DNA of 64,000 nucleotides. Origin: Paraburkholderia dioscoreae. GTDB lineage: Bacteria > Pseudomonadota > Gammaproteobacteria > Burkholderiales > Burkholderiaceae. Of this stretch, positions 15,602-24,292 are shown piece by piece. The DNA is taken from positions 2,604,001-2,668,000 of the forward strand of contig NZ_LR699554.1 of assembly GCF_902459535.1 (NCBI RefSeq). The letters are read 5' to 3'. The position numbers were made by a program, and so were the translations under genes. Below the pieces are notes generated by a model. The model was given only the letters and a program-made list of their open reading frames with translations, did not search any database and was not told the origin of the DNA. Each line of letters begins with the position of its first letter. Positions within the stretch are counted from its first letter, which is position 1.

Positions 15602-18600
15602 TCAGGCGTCCGTCACCGGCGCGCCGTAGTGCGGCGAATCCTTCTGCGCGACGTGAATGGTTCCACCCGCCAGCGTACGCAGCACCACATAGAACACAGG
15701 GGTCAGCATCAGACCGAACAGCGTGACGCCGAGCATGCCGAAGAACACCGCGATACCCATCGCATGACGCATCTCCGAACCGGCTCCGCTCGACAGCACC
15801 AGCGGCACCACGCCCATGATGAAAGCGATCGACGTCATCAGAATCGGCCGCAGACGCAAGCGGCTTGCCTCGATCGCCGCGGAGAGCGGCGTATGCCCGT
15901 CGTGCTCCAGTTCGCGAGCGAACTCGACGATCAGGATCGCGTTCTTCGCCGACAAGCCCACCAGCACCATCAAACCGATCTGCGTGAAGATGTTGTTGTC
16001 GCCACCGGTGAGCCACACGCCGGTCAGCGCGGACAGCACGCTCATCGGCACGATCAGGATCACCGCGAGCGGCAGCGTCAGGCTTTCATACAGCGCGGCG
16101 AGCACGAGGAACACGAGCAGCACGCTGATCGGGAACACCCACAAGCCTGCATTGCCGGCCAGAATCTGCTGATACGTCAGGTCGGTCCATTCGAGCTTCA
16201 CACCGTGCGGCAAGACTTCCGCCGCCACGCGTTCGGCCGCGGCCTGCGCCTGACCCGACGAGAAGCCGGGCGCCGGTCCGCCGTTGATGTCGGCAGCCGT
16301 ATAACCGTTGTAACGCACCACCATTTCCGGGCCGAACGTCGGCGTCACTGTCACCAGCGACGACAACGGCACCATGTCGCCCGCGGCATTGCGTGTCTTG
16401 AGTTGCAGGATGTCGTCGGCACGCTGACGGAATGGCGCGTCCGCCTGCACCCGCACCTGATACACGCGGCCAAAGCGGTTGAAGTCGTTCACATACAGCG
16501 AGCCCAGATAGATCTGCATCGTATTGAACACGTCCGTGACCGGCACGCCGAGCTGCTTGGCCTTCACGCGATCGAGATCCACGTTCAGTTGCGGCACGTT
16601 GATCTGGTAGCTGGAGAAGGTCGGGCCGAGTTCAGGCGTCTGTGCCGCCTTCTTCACGAACGCCTCTGCTGCCTTGTTCAACTCCGCGTAACCGAGCGCG
16701 CCATGATCCTCCAACTGCATCTTGAAGCCGCCGAGCGTACCGAGACCTAGCACGGGTGGCGGCGGGAACACCGCGACGAACGAATCCTTGATCGCACCGT
16801 ATTGCTGGTTCAGCGCACCGGCAATCGCACCGGCCGAGAGTTTCTTGTCGCCACGATCCTTGAAGGGCTTGAGCGTGACGAACACGATGCCCGCGCTGGA
16901 GCTATTCGTGAAGCCGTTCACCGAGAGACCCGGGAACGCCACCGCGCTCTCCACGCCCGGCTGCTTCAGCGCGATCGAGCTCATGTCGCGAATCACCTTC
17001 TCCGTGCGATCCAGCGACGCGCCGTTCGGCAACTGCGCGAAAGCAATCAGGTACTCCTTGTCCTGCGCCGGCACGAAACCGCCCGGCACCACGCGCGAGA
17101 TCAGCACGGTCGCGCCCAACAGGATGGCGTACACCGCGAGCATCGCGCCCTTACGGCGCAGCACGCCGGTCACGCCGCGGCCGTACTCCGTCGAGCCGCG
17201 ATGAAACACCTTGTTGAAACGCTTGAAGAAACCACCCAGCAGGCGATTCATCACGCGCGTCACGAAGTCTTCTTTCGCACCATGACTGCGCAACAGCATC
17301 GCGGACAGCGCCGGCGACAGCGTCAGCGAATTGAACGCCGAGATCACCGTCGAAATCGCGATGGTCATTGCAAACTGCTTGTAGAACTGGCCCGTCAAAC
17401 CGGTCATGAACGCGAGCGGCACGAACACGGCAACCAGTGTCAGCGCAATGGCGATAATCGGCCCGCTCACTTCCTGCATCGCTTTATACGTCGCGTCGCG
17501 CGCACTCAGGCCGTTTTCGATGTTCCGCTCGACGTTCTCCACCACCACGATCGCATCGTCCACCACGATCCCGATGGCGAGCACCATGCCGAACAATGAC
17601 AATGCGTTGATCGAGAAACCGAACGCGAGCAGCAGCGAGAACGTCCCCACGATCGACACCGGCACGGCGATCAACGGAATGATCGACGCGCGCCACGTTT
17701 GCAGGAACACGATCACGACGATCACAACCAGCGCGATCGCTTCGAGCAGCGTATGCACGACTGCCTCGATACTCGAGCGCACGAACTGCGTCGGGTCGTA
17801 GACGATCTTGTATTCGACGCCTGCCGGCATGTCTTCCGCGAGTTCCTTCATCGCGGAGCGCACCTGATCGGAAATCGCGAGCGAGTTCGCGCCCGGCGCC
17901 TGGTTGATGGCGAGCGCCACAGCCGGCTTGTTGTCGAGCAGCGAACGCAAGCCGTATTCCGACGCCGCAAGTTCGATCCGCGCAATATCGCGCAGATAGG
18001 TCACGCCGCCGTCCGGCGCGGTCTTGACAATGATGTCGCCGAATTCGCCCTCCGTCCTCAGACGGCCGCGCGCATTCACCGACAACTGCAACTGTGTGCC
18101 CGGCACCGAAGGCGATGCGCCGATCACACCGGCCGCCACCTGAATGTTCTGCTCGCGAATCGCGTTGACCACTTCGGTCGCCGTCAAACCGCGTTGCGCC
18201 ACTTTCTGCGGATCGAGCCAGACGCGCATCGCGTAATCGCCCGAACCCCACAACTGCACTTCGCCCACGCCCTGAATCCGCGCCAGCCGGTCCTTGACGT
18301 TCAGCAGCGCGTAGTTGCGCAGATACGTCATGTCGTAGCGATTGTTCGGCGAGATCAGGTGGACCACCATGGTCAGCGTGGGCGAACTCTTGATCGTCGT
18401 AATGCCCAGACGCTGCACGTCTTCCGGCAGACGCGGCAGCGCCTGGTTGACGCGGTTCTGCACCAGTTGCGTCGCGAGGTCCGGATTGGTGCCGAGCTTG
18501 AAGGTCACCGTGAGCGTGAGATTGCCGTCGCTATTCGCTTGCGACTGCATGTACAGCATGTTCTCGACGCCGTTGATCTGCTCTTCGAGCGGCGAAGCGA

Positions 18601-18787
18601 CCGCTTCGGCGATCACCTTCGGATTCGCACCCGGATATTGCGCGTGCACCACCACCGAAGGCGGCACGACTTCCGGATACTCCGAGATCGGCAGCTTGAA
18701 GAGCGAAATCACGCCCGCCAGCAGGATCAATACCGATAGCACGCCGGCAAAGATCGGCCGATCGATGAAGAATTTGGATATGTTCAT
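15602..18787 (-). CDS. bpeF: RND family drug efflux pump (HAE1, BpeF/CeoB-like)
   Basis: A 1,061-residue inner-membrane pump of AcrB size. It begins MNISKFFIDRPIFAGVLSVL, with the conserved N-terminal amphipathic helix and helix 1. The porter domain segments (VASPLEEQINGVENMLYMQS) and the proton-relay helix GIVVDDAIVVVENVERNIEN with the paired aspartates (about residues 406-407) are intact, as is the second-half repeat GGDNNIFTQIGLMVLVGLSA. It exports drugs from periplasm and membrane in exchange for protons, with the adaptor and outer-membrane partners encoded on either side. The gene order llpE-E-F-oprC with a divergent LysR identifies the bpeEF-oprC/ceoAB-opcM class, known to export chloramphenicol, trimethoprim and fluoroquinolones. 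Confidence 0.95.
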   Translation of the reverse strand: MNISKFFIDRPIFAGVLSVLILLAGVISLFKLPISEYPEVVPPSVVVHAQYPGANPKVIAEAVASPLEEQINGVENMLYMQSQANSDGNLTLTVTFKLGTNPDLATQLVQNRVNQALPRLPEDVQRLGITTIKSSPTLTMVVHLISPNNRYDMTYLRNYALLNVKDRLARIQGVGEVQLWGSGDYAMRVWLDPQKVAQRGLTATEVVNAIREQNIQVAAGVIGASPSVPGTQLQLSVNARGRLRTEGEFGDIIVKTAPDGGVTYLRDIARIELAASEYGLRSLLDNKPAVALAINQAPGANSLAISDQVRSAMKELAEDMPAGVEYKIVYDPTQFVRSSIEAVVHTLLEAIALVVIVVIVFLQTWRASIIPLIAVPVSIVGTFSLLLAFGFSINALSLFGMVLAIGIVVDDAIVVVENVERNIENGLSARDATYKAMQEVSGPIIAIALTLVAVFVPLAFMTGLTGQFYKQFAMTIAISTVISAFNSLTLSPALSAMLLRSHGAKEDFVTRVMNRLLGGFFKRFNKVFHRGSTEYGRGVTGVLRRKGAMLAVYAILLGATVLISRVVPGGFVPAQDKEYLIAFAQLPNGASLDRTEKVIRDMSSIALKQPGVESAVAFPGLSVNGFTNSSSAGIVFVTLKPFKDRGDKKLSAGAIAGALNQQYGAIKDSFVAVFPPPPVLGLGTLGGFKMQLEDHGALGYAELNKAAEAFVKKAAQTPELGPTFSSYQINVPQLNVDLDRVKAKQLGVPVTDVFNTMQIYLGSLYVNDFNRFGRVYQVRVQADAPFRQRADDILQLKTRNAAGDMVPLSSLVTVTPTFGPEMVVRYNGYTAADINGGPAPGFSSGQAQAAAERVAAEVLPHGVKLEWTDLTYQQILAGNAGLWVFPISVLLVFLVLAALYESLTLPLAVILIVPMSVLSALTGVWLTGGDNNIFTQIGLMVLVGLSAKNAILIVEFARELEHDGHTPLSAAIEASRLRLRPILMTSIAFIMGVVPLVLSSGAGSEMRHAMGIAVFFGMLGVTLFGLMLTPVFYVVLRTLAGGTIHVAQKDSPHYGAPVTDA

Positions 18788-18843
18788 TGGAAGCTCTTAA
18801 CGTTGGAGCGTGCGCCGCGCAGTCATGCCACGGCGTGCAAGGC

Positions 18844-20106
18844 TCACGAATTCTTGTCCGCTTTGGTGCGCGTCGGCGTTTGTGCCTGCGTTTGTGCCTG
18901 CGTTTGCGTCTGCGATGGCGTCGGCGTCTGCGCGAGCGGCGCGCTGTTCGGATCCTGGTCGGTCGTCATCGGCACCATATGGGCGCGCACCGCGTCGCCC
19001 GGACGCACGCGCTGGATACCGTTCACGACGATGCGGTCATTCGGTTTCAGGCCACCCTTCACCACGCGCAGATTGCCCTGCATGCCGCCCACGTCGATCG
19101 TGCGATACACGACGTGATTGCCCTGATCCACCACCAGCACGAACTTCTTGTCCTGATCCGTACCGACGGCGGCGTCGTCGATCAACAGCGCGGGATGCGG
19201 TTCGCTGCCGCCTACCTTCACGCGCGCGTACAAACCGGGAATCAGTGCACCATCCTGGTTATCGAAGCGCGCGCGCACGCGGATCGTGCCCGACGAGGTG
19301 TCGAGGCGGTTGTCCACCGATTCGATCACGCCGCTGCGCGAATAGCCGCTTTCGTCCGCGAGACCGAGTTCCACCGGCACCTTGCTGCCGTCTTTCGCGC
19401 GGCTCAGGTATTGCAGATACGTTTGTTCGTCCGCGTCGAACGATGCGTAGATCGGCGAAACCGACACCAGCGTGGTCAGCGGCGCAGCAGCCGCGCCCGC
19501 CGATATGACGTTGCCCACCGTGATTTCCGCGCGCGACACGCGGCCCGAAACCGGCGCGACGATCTTCGTGTAGCCGAGATTGATGCGGGCGGTTTCGAGA
19601 GCGGCTTGCGCGGCCTTCAGATTCGCGCTTGCTTCGCGCGCGGCGTTCTGCTTCTCGTCGTAGTCGCGCTTGGCGATCGCGTTGTCGGCGATCAGGCGTT
19701 GCGCGCGCTCCCAATCGCTTTGCGTGTAACCCGTGCGCGCCTGCGCGGCGGCCAGTTGCGCTTCGGCGCGATCCACTTCGGCGGCGTACGGGCGCGGGTC
19801 GATCACGAACAGCGTGTCGCCTTTCTTCACGAGCGCGCCATCCTTGAAGTTCACGGACACGATGGTGCCCGGCACCTGCGAACGCACGTCCACCTTTTCG
19901 ACGGCTTCGAGACGGCCCGAATAGCTCTGCCAGTCCGTGATCGTTTTTTGCACCACAGTGGCGACATCGACCTCCGGCACGATGGTCGGCGCGGCGGGCG
20001 AGCTCGCATCCACGCGGATCGCGCCGAACGTGCCGAGCCCGGCCACGACGATGACGACAAGTGCGGCAATCGCCACACGGCGACGGGAAAGAGGAAGGAT
20101 AGTCAT
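18844..20106 (-). CDS. bpeE: RND efflux periplasmic adaptor (membrane fusion protein)
   Basis: A 420-residue AcrA-type adaptor. The N-terminal hydrophobic segment (residues 11-30) anchors or exports it; there is no lipobox cysteine. The lipoyl half-domains flank a coiled-coil hairpin (YAAEVDRAEAQLAAAQARTG to ASANLKAAQAALETARINLG), followed by the beta-barrel region YTKIVAPVSGRVSRAEITVG. The C terminus is an odd Gln/Thr/Pro-rich tail (after about residue 385) encoded by an imperfect 12-bp repeat near 18877-18905. It links the pump and outer-membrane channel. It lies 56 bases upstream of the pump gene. Confidence 0.93.
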   Translation of the reverse strand: MTILPLSRRRVAIAALVVIVVAGLGTFGAIRVDASSPAAPTIVPEVDVATVVQKTITDWQSYSGRLEAVEKVDVRSQVPGTIVSVNFKDGALVKKGDTLFVIDPRPYAAEVDRAEAQLAAAQARTGYTQSDWERAQRLIADNAIAKRDYDEKQNAAREASANLKAAQAALETARINLGYTKIVAPVSGRVSRAEITVGNVISAGAAAAPLTTLVSVSPIYASFDADEQTYLQYLSRAKDGSKVPVELGLADESGYSRSGVIESVDNRLDTSSGTIRVRARFDNQDGALIPGLYARVKVGGSEPHPALLIDDAAVGTDQDKKFVLVVDQGNHVVYRTIDVGGMQGNLRVVKGGLKPNDRIVVNGIQRVRPGDAVRAHMVPMTTDQDPNSAPLAQTPTPSQTQTQAQTQAQTPTRTKADKNS

Positions 20107-20151
20107 GTGAAGCTCCCGGTATCGTTGATCAAAGTTCTGCTTATTTCTGTT

Positions 20152-21027
20152 TTATCGATGGGCGCGCGTATCGAAGCGCCACTGAAAAAATCGCACCGCC
20201 TCCTGCAGGGCGGGCACATGATCGGCCAACGCCGCATGCGAAACGCTCGGATAGCGGACCACCTGGGTCAGCACACCGGCGTCGATCAGACTGCTGGCGT
20301 ATTTCTCCGCCTCCACGTGCAACACGTCGTTTTGCGCCGTCACGATCAGCGTGGCCGGCAGGCCCGCGAGCCGCGACGATTCGAGAGGCGCGGCATACGG
20401 ATGCATGCGCTGCGACGCTTGCGGCAGGTACGCGCGGTAACATGCTGCGCACTCTTTCGCCGTGATGTCCGAGCCGAGGCGCTTTTCGTCGCCCAGCCGC
20501 GTGAGGCTCGGATCGAGCATCGGCCCGAACAGCGCCTGGGCCGCGATCCGCACGTCGCCGCGGTCACGCGCAATGAAAGCGAGGCAATTGGCCAGTTGGC
20601 CGCCCGCATCGTGACCCGCCACACCCACCTTCTTGCTGTTGCCGCCGAACGCACGAGCCCGCGTTTGCACCCACAGCGCCGCGCGGTGCGCGTCTTCGGG
20701 CGCGGCCGGAAACGGAAACTGTGGCGCGAGCGAGTAGCCGACCGAGACGACCAGAGCCGGTAAGTGTTCTGCGAAATAACGCGACGCGTAATCGGCCTGG
20801 TCGATCGATCCCTTCGTAAATCCACCACCGTGGAAATAAAGCAGTACCGGCAGTGCGGTTTTCTTTTCCTGCCGGTATAGGCGCAACGTGATGTCCTGCG
20901 CGTGCCCTTCGATCTGCACGTCAGTGACTTCCAGTGCCGTGCTGTCCGCCTCTGCCGCATCGCTGCCGGCGGGCACAAAGGAGTACGGCGGTTTAAATGC
21001 TTCCATGTCGAGCCGCGCAATGCGCAT
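20152..21027 (-). CDS. llpE: alpha/beta hydrolase-like protein LlpE with Asp at the nucleophile position
   Basis: A 291-residue protein of the hormone-sensitive-lipase-like hydrolase fold. The oxyanion motif YFHGGGF is present (His66-Gly69) and the tail has a plausible acid/His pair (AQNDVLHVEAE and PSVSHAAL). The nucleophile elbow reads GHDAGG, so the usual Ser is Asp140 (codon at 20608-20610, GAT). In Burkholderia the equivalent gene, llpE, is the first gene of the bpeEF-oprC/ceoAB-opcM operon; it is described as lipase-like and its role in efflux is not established. An alternative start is the ATG at 21006. The divergent LysR gene lies 162 bases away. Confidence 0.85.
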   Translation of the reverse strand: MRIARLDMEAFKPPYSFVPAGSDAAEADSTALEVTDVQIEGHAQDITLRLYRQEKKTALPVLLYFHGGGFTKGSIDQADYASRYFAEHLPALVVSVGYSLAPQFPFPAAPEDAHRAALWVQTRARAFGGNSKKVGVAGHDAGGQLANCLAFIARDRGDVRIAAQALFGPMLDPSLTRLGDEKRLGSDITAKECAACYRAYLPQASQRMHPYAAPLESSRLAGLPATLIVTAQNDVLHVEAEKYASSLIDAGVLTQVVRYPSVSHAALADHVPALQEAVRFFQWRFDTRAHR

Positions 21028-21042
21028 AGAACTTCAATGGTG

Positions 21043-21100
21043 CGAATTGTGGGTTCAGCAGACTCGTAAATAAATGCCTATAATCCGGCAACACAATTCG
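21043..21100. promoter_or_regulatory. divergent control region with 9-bp inverted repeat, candidate BpeT operator
   Basis: CGAATTGTG at 21043-21051 and CACAATTCG at 21092-21100 are perfect inverse copies, 40 bp apart, flanking a TATAAT at 21079-21084. This lies between llpE and the LysR gene, where a LysR-type regulator would bind. Assignment is by position. Confidence 0.5.
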
Positions 21101-21189
21101 GCGCCCCTGAACAATCGAATGCGATTGTCTGCGGATTCGCGGTGGAGTCTTTTCCTGCTCGGTGCGCCCGCCCCTATTGGAGGTCTGCA

Positions 21190-22194
21190 ATGGACCGGCT
21201 TCAGGCCATGCAAGTGTTCACGCGTGTCGTCGACACCAACAGCTTTACCCGTGCAGCGGAGACGCTCGACCTGCCGCGCGCATCGGTTACCACGATTATT
21301 CAGAACCTCGAAGCGTTCCTTGGCACGCGTCTGATGCATCGGACCACGCGGCGTCTGTCGCTCACGCCGGACGGCGCGGCGTACTACGAACGCTGCGTGC
21401 GCATCCTCGCGGACGTCGAAGAAACCGAGGCCAGTTTTCAAAGCGGCAATAAAAAACCGCACGGCAAGCTGCGCATCGACATGCCGGGGTCGATTGGCCG
21501 CCTGCTGGTGATTCCCTCGCTGTGTGAATTCCACACTCGCTACCCGGACATCGACCTGCAACTCGGCCTGACGGACCGGCCGGTGGATCTGTTGCAGGAA
21601 GGCGTGGATTGCGTGGTGCGGGTCGGCGCGCTACAGGATTCCTCGCTGGTGGCGCGTCGTATCGGTTTGTTCGAGGGCGTGACCTGCGCGGCCCCCGATT
21701 ACATCGAACGCGCGGGCATGCCCTCTTCGCTCGAAGACCTGGAGAATCACAAAGCAGTCAATTACTTTTCGAGCCGCACGGGACGCACGCTCGATTGGGC
21801 CTTCATGGTTGATGGCAAAGAAATCGAAGTAAAAATGAAGGGCATCGTCTCGGTGAACGACGCCGACGCCTACGTGACCTGCGGACTGGAAGGCTTCGGC
21901 CTGATTCAGCCTGCGCTCTTCATGGTGCTGCCGCATCTGCGTTCGGGCCAACTGGTGGAAGTCCTGCCGGAGCTGAAACCTTTGCCGATGCCGATTTCCG
22001 CAGTCTATCCGCACAGCCGCCATCTGTCGCCTAAAGTCCGCGTTTTCGTAGACTGGATCGCAGAGCTGTTCGACCGCTGTCCGTTGCTGAGCGGACGCGG
22101 CAGTCTCGACGCAACCTGCACGAAGCGCACTTTCGAAGAGCGCGAGTCTGCTCCGACGCTCGATACGCCGGTGATAACAGAATGGGTCGCGTGA
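21190..22194 (+). CDS. bpeT: LysR-family regulator of the efflux operon (BpeT/CeoR-like)
   Basis: A 334-residue LysR regulator. The N-terminal winged helix-turn-helix is MDRLQAMQVFTRVVDTNSFT through LPRASVTTIIQNLEAFLGTR. The rest is the periplasmic-binding-like co-inducer domain (HGKLRIDMPGSIGRLLVIPS onwards). GGAGG stands 6 nt before ATG 21190. It is divergent from llpE, the layout of bpeT in B. pseudomallei and ceoR in B. cenocepacia, where it activates the efflux operon. It ends at a good terminator. Confidence 0.92.
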   Translation: MDRLQAMQVFTRVVDTNSFTRAAETLDLPRASVTTIIQNLEAFLGTRLMHRTTRRLSLTPDGAAYYERCVRILADVEETEASFQSGNKKPHGKLRIDMPGSIGRLLVIPSLCEFHTRYPDIDLQLGLTDRPVDLLQEGVDCVVRVGALQDSSLVARRIGLFEGVTCAAPDYIERAGMPSSLEDLENHKAVNYFSSRTGRTLDWAFMVDGKEIEVKMKGIVSVNDADAYVTCGLEGFGLIQPALFMVLPHLRSGQLVEVLPELKPLPMPISAVYPHSRHLSPKVRVFVDWIAELFDRCPLLSGRGSLDATCTKRTFEERESAPTLDTPVITEWVA

Positions 22195-22235
22195 TTAGCG
22201 CGATTTGAAGTACGGAATCTGCAACAGTGAATTCC

Positions 22236-22265
22236 AACCGCGGCTCCAATGCCGCGGTTTTCTTA
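22236..22265 (+). terminator. Rho-independent terminator after the LysR gene
   Basis: AACCGCGGC, loop TCCAAT, GCCGCGGTT then TTTCTT: a perfect 9-bp stem with T-run, 41 bases after the stop. Confidence 0.85.
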
Positions 22266-22429
22266 TCCAGCACCGCAATTACAGCGTTTTAATGCAGCGT
22301 TCTCGCGATTGTTCTGGAAACTCGACAATTCATTTCGCGAAAGTGCGATTTATCCGCCCTGCCTCGAAGTCTACATTTCACCCTGTCGCAGCGCCGCTCG
22401 TGCTGCAAACGAATCGACAGGAGTGAATC

Positions 22430-22735
22430 ATGAAACGCAATCTCTTGGCAGGCCTGGCTCTTTCGCTGCTCGCGAGCGCTCCGGTGTTTGCGCAAAGCAG
22501 CGGCGGCATTGGCCGCGCCGGCACCTATGAACCGCTACCCACGCCGAGCACCAGCGCGAAAACGCGTGAAGAAGTGAAGGCGGAACTGGTCGCGGCCTAT
22601 CGCGACGGCTCGCTGCCCGCGTTGAACCGCACGACGTATCCGAACAAAGGCCTGATCGGTCAAACGCAAGCTGCACGCATTGCACTGCAGGAAGGCAGGA
22701 GCGCCGACGTCACGCGCGTGGCCAACGGACAATAA
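22430..22735 (+). CDS. DUF4148 family exported protein
   Basis: A 101-residue protein with a signal peptide cut after VFAQ (MKRNLLAGLALSLLASAPVFA). The mature part has the DUF4148 core TREEVKAELVAAYRDGSLPALNRTTYPNKG and the helix QTQAARIALQEG. These small exported proteins are very frequent in Burkholderia and relatives; function unknown. CAGGAG lies 8 nt before the ATG. It is followed closely by a micro-ORF with its own ribosome site. Confidence 0.9.
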   Translation: MKRNLLAGLALSLLASAPVFAQSSGGIGRAGTYEPLPTPSTSAKTREEVKAELVAAYRDGSLPALNRTTYPNKGLIGQTQAARIALQEGRSADVTRVANGQ

Positions 22736-22817
22736 GGCAAACCTGTTGCAATGATTCGGTTTCCAAAAGAAATAGTCATTGCGGCGCATTCATGCACTCT
22801 TCAAAAAGGAGCACATC

Positions 22818-22892
22818 ATGACACCCTCTGAACTCGACCATTGGGATACCGACACGCCAGTGTGGACGCCGTACCGCGCGCCGCAACACTAA
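22818..22892 (+). CDS. micro-ORF, 24 residues
   Basis: ATG at 22818 with AAAAAGGAG about 7 nt upstream, an unusually strong ribosome site, then 24 codons starting MTPSELDHWD and ending PYRAPQH before TAA. It is acidic and Trp/Pro/His-rich and has no membrane segment. It sits 82 bases after the DUF4148 gene, possibly on the same mRNA, and is followed by a hairpin. It may be a genuine small protein or the remnant of a larger gene; no family recognised. Confidence 0.45.
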   Translation: MTPSELDHWDTDTPVWTPYRAPQH

Positions 22893-22911
22893 ATGTCGAA
22901 AGCAGCAGCCA

Positions 22912-22938
22912 GTGCCCGCGGATCCGATTCGCGGGCAC
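22912..22938. terminator. hairpin between convergent genes
   Basis: GTGCCCGCG and CGCGGGCAC form a perfect 9-bp stem with a 9-nt loop, between the plus-strand micro-ORF and the minus-strand NUP gene (stop at 22957). No clear T-run follows on either strand, so termination efficiency is uncertain. Confidence 0.5.
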
Positions 22939-22956
22939 GCACTCATGCGAAGCGGC

Positions 22957-24030
22957 CTAGCGCCTCGGCACGCCGTCGCGCCACTCGCCCCAATGTGTGG
23001 CGATATCCTGCACGAGCGGATTGCCCGAGAGGAACAGGTTCTGGATAGCGATCGTAAAGCCGCCTTGCGCCGCATAGTTCAGCAGGTTGTCCGCGCTCGT
23101 CTGCCCATCGTAGGGCCGGTCGAAGTCGGAGCCTGCCCGCAGCACGGCAACGCGATTCAGATCCACTTTATGTACTGAAGCCGCACGCTTGAGGGCTTCG
23201 TACGTGGCGTTATCCTCCTGCTGCGTCGTGCAGTAGACACCCTTTCCATCGGTCAGGATTTTGGTCCAGTCGCGGGCGCGCTGCCCGAGCAGCGTGCCCG
23301 ACCACCAGGTGTCGCCCGCCAGCGTGTCGCACTGAATGACGGTGGGCGGCCGGTTGGCCGGCGCATAGGCGTACTTGGCCCGGGCGGCCTGCGCCTGCAA
23401 GTTATCGGACAGTGTCACGCTACGCGACAGGGCGAAAGCCGTATCCGCGAGCCGGGTGTTCAACTGGAACACTTCGGTACGGTAGTCGAGCGGCGGCTTG
23501 GCGGTGGGACTCGTGGTGTTGATGCCAAGGTAGCCCGTTGTCCAGCCAGGCGGAATTTCGCGCCCGTCTATCTCCCACTGAATGCCGAAGTCGACCAGAT
23601 ATTTCGCCCATGCGGCGGATCCCACCGTCCCCTGCTGCGGATCGATCCCCGCAATACCGGCAACCATGAAATAGGTATGCCGCAAATCGAAACGCGACGA
23701 GAACGTCAGCGCCATGATCGACGCAGCGGCGTTGCTGTGCCCCATGCCGGTGGTCATCACGCACACGTCCTGCCTGTTGCAATGGACCGTGGGGTAATCG
23801 GGCGACAGGCCGTCCACCGCGATCTCGCGCCACGGCCCGAGGTTGTCGAGCCACACCTGCCCTTCCGGCCCGAACATCGAAATGATCATCACCTTGACGG
23901 GCCGACCGCGCGAGCCGCCGTCGTCGTGCGAAAAGCCGTCGTTGTCGTCCGCACTGGCCGGTCCGGACGAAAAGGCCGCGCATGCCGCGAGTGTAATGGC
24001 GGCCATGGCGCCAAGTGAGCGAGTCAGCAT
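22957..24030 (-). CDS. exported NUP family protein (purine nucleoside permease-like)
   Basis: A 357-residue protein with an N-terminal signal (MLTRSLGAMAAITLAACAAF), possibly a lipoprotein (LAAC). The mature sequence has RPVKVMIISMFGPEGQVWLD and later TTGMGHSNAAASIMALTFSS, FMVAGIAGIDP and GSDFDRPYDG, the conserved blocks of the NUP family (PF06516). Founder members were called purine nucleoside permeases in Candida; the fold resembles nucleoside phosphorylases, so an enzymatic or binding role outside the cytoplasm is likely. The ATG at 24030 is chosen because AAGGAAG precedes it. Confidence 0.85.
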   Translation of the reverse strand: MLTRSLGAMAAITLAACAAFSSGPASADDNDGFSHDDGGSRGRPVKVMIISMFGPEGQVWLDNLGPWREIAVDGLSPDYPTVHCNRQDVCVMTTGMGHSNAAASIMALTFSSRFDLRHTYFMVAGIAGIDPQQGTVGSAAWAKYLVDFGIQWEIDGREIPPGWTTGYLGINTTSPTAKPPLDYRTEVFQLNTRLADTAFALSRSVTLSDNLQAQAARAKYAYAPANRPPTVIQCDTLAGDTWWSGTLLGQRARDWTKILTDGKGVYCTTQQEDNATYEALKRAASVHKVDLNRVAVLRAGSDFDRPYDGQTSADNLLNYAAQGGFTIAIQNLFLSGNPLVQDIATHWGEWRDGVPRR

Positions 24031-24292
24031 CGTGATCTTCCTTTTTTGCTTGTGATGCAGGTTGGGAGAGAGTGCTGCTTTCAAGCCGAAAGAAGTATAG
24101 GTGCGAAGAAATTATTTTCCACTACACGATGCACGATCGGTCCACGTTTGCGGCCGCTGCCGGAAAGCTATGCAAATCGGTTCAATACGCGCTCTTCGCC
24201 GTTTTCTTATAATCGAACGTCCGCAGCACGCCCCGAAGGAAGTCGCCTCGGGAGACGCACCGCGTTTGTGCACTCACAACAGGAGCACCACG

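Noticed and set aside
13903..15726. A 607-codon plus-strand frame
   Set aside because: Antisense to the outer-membrane efflux gene; composition dominated by Arg; no start signal.
18787..20763. A 658-codon plus-strand frame
   Set aside because: Antisense to the efflux adaptor and llpE; Arg/His-rich with no motif.
20152..21027. Considered calling llpE a pseudogene because the Ser nucleophile is missing
   Set aside because: The frame is intact, the fold motifs are conserved and the gene leads an operon; a single changed residue does not make a pseudogene.
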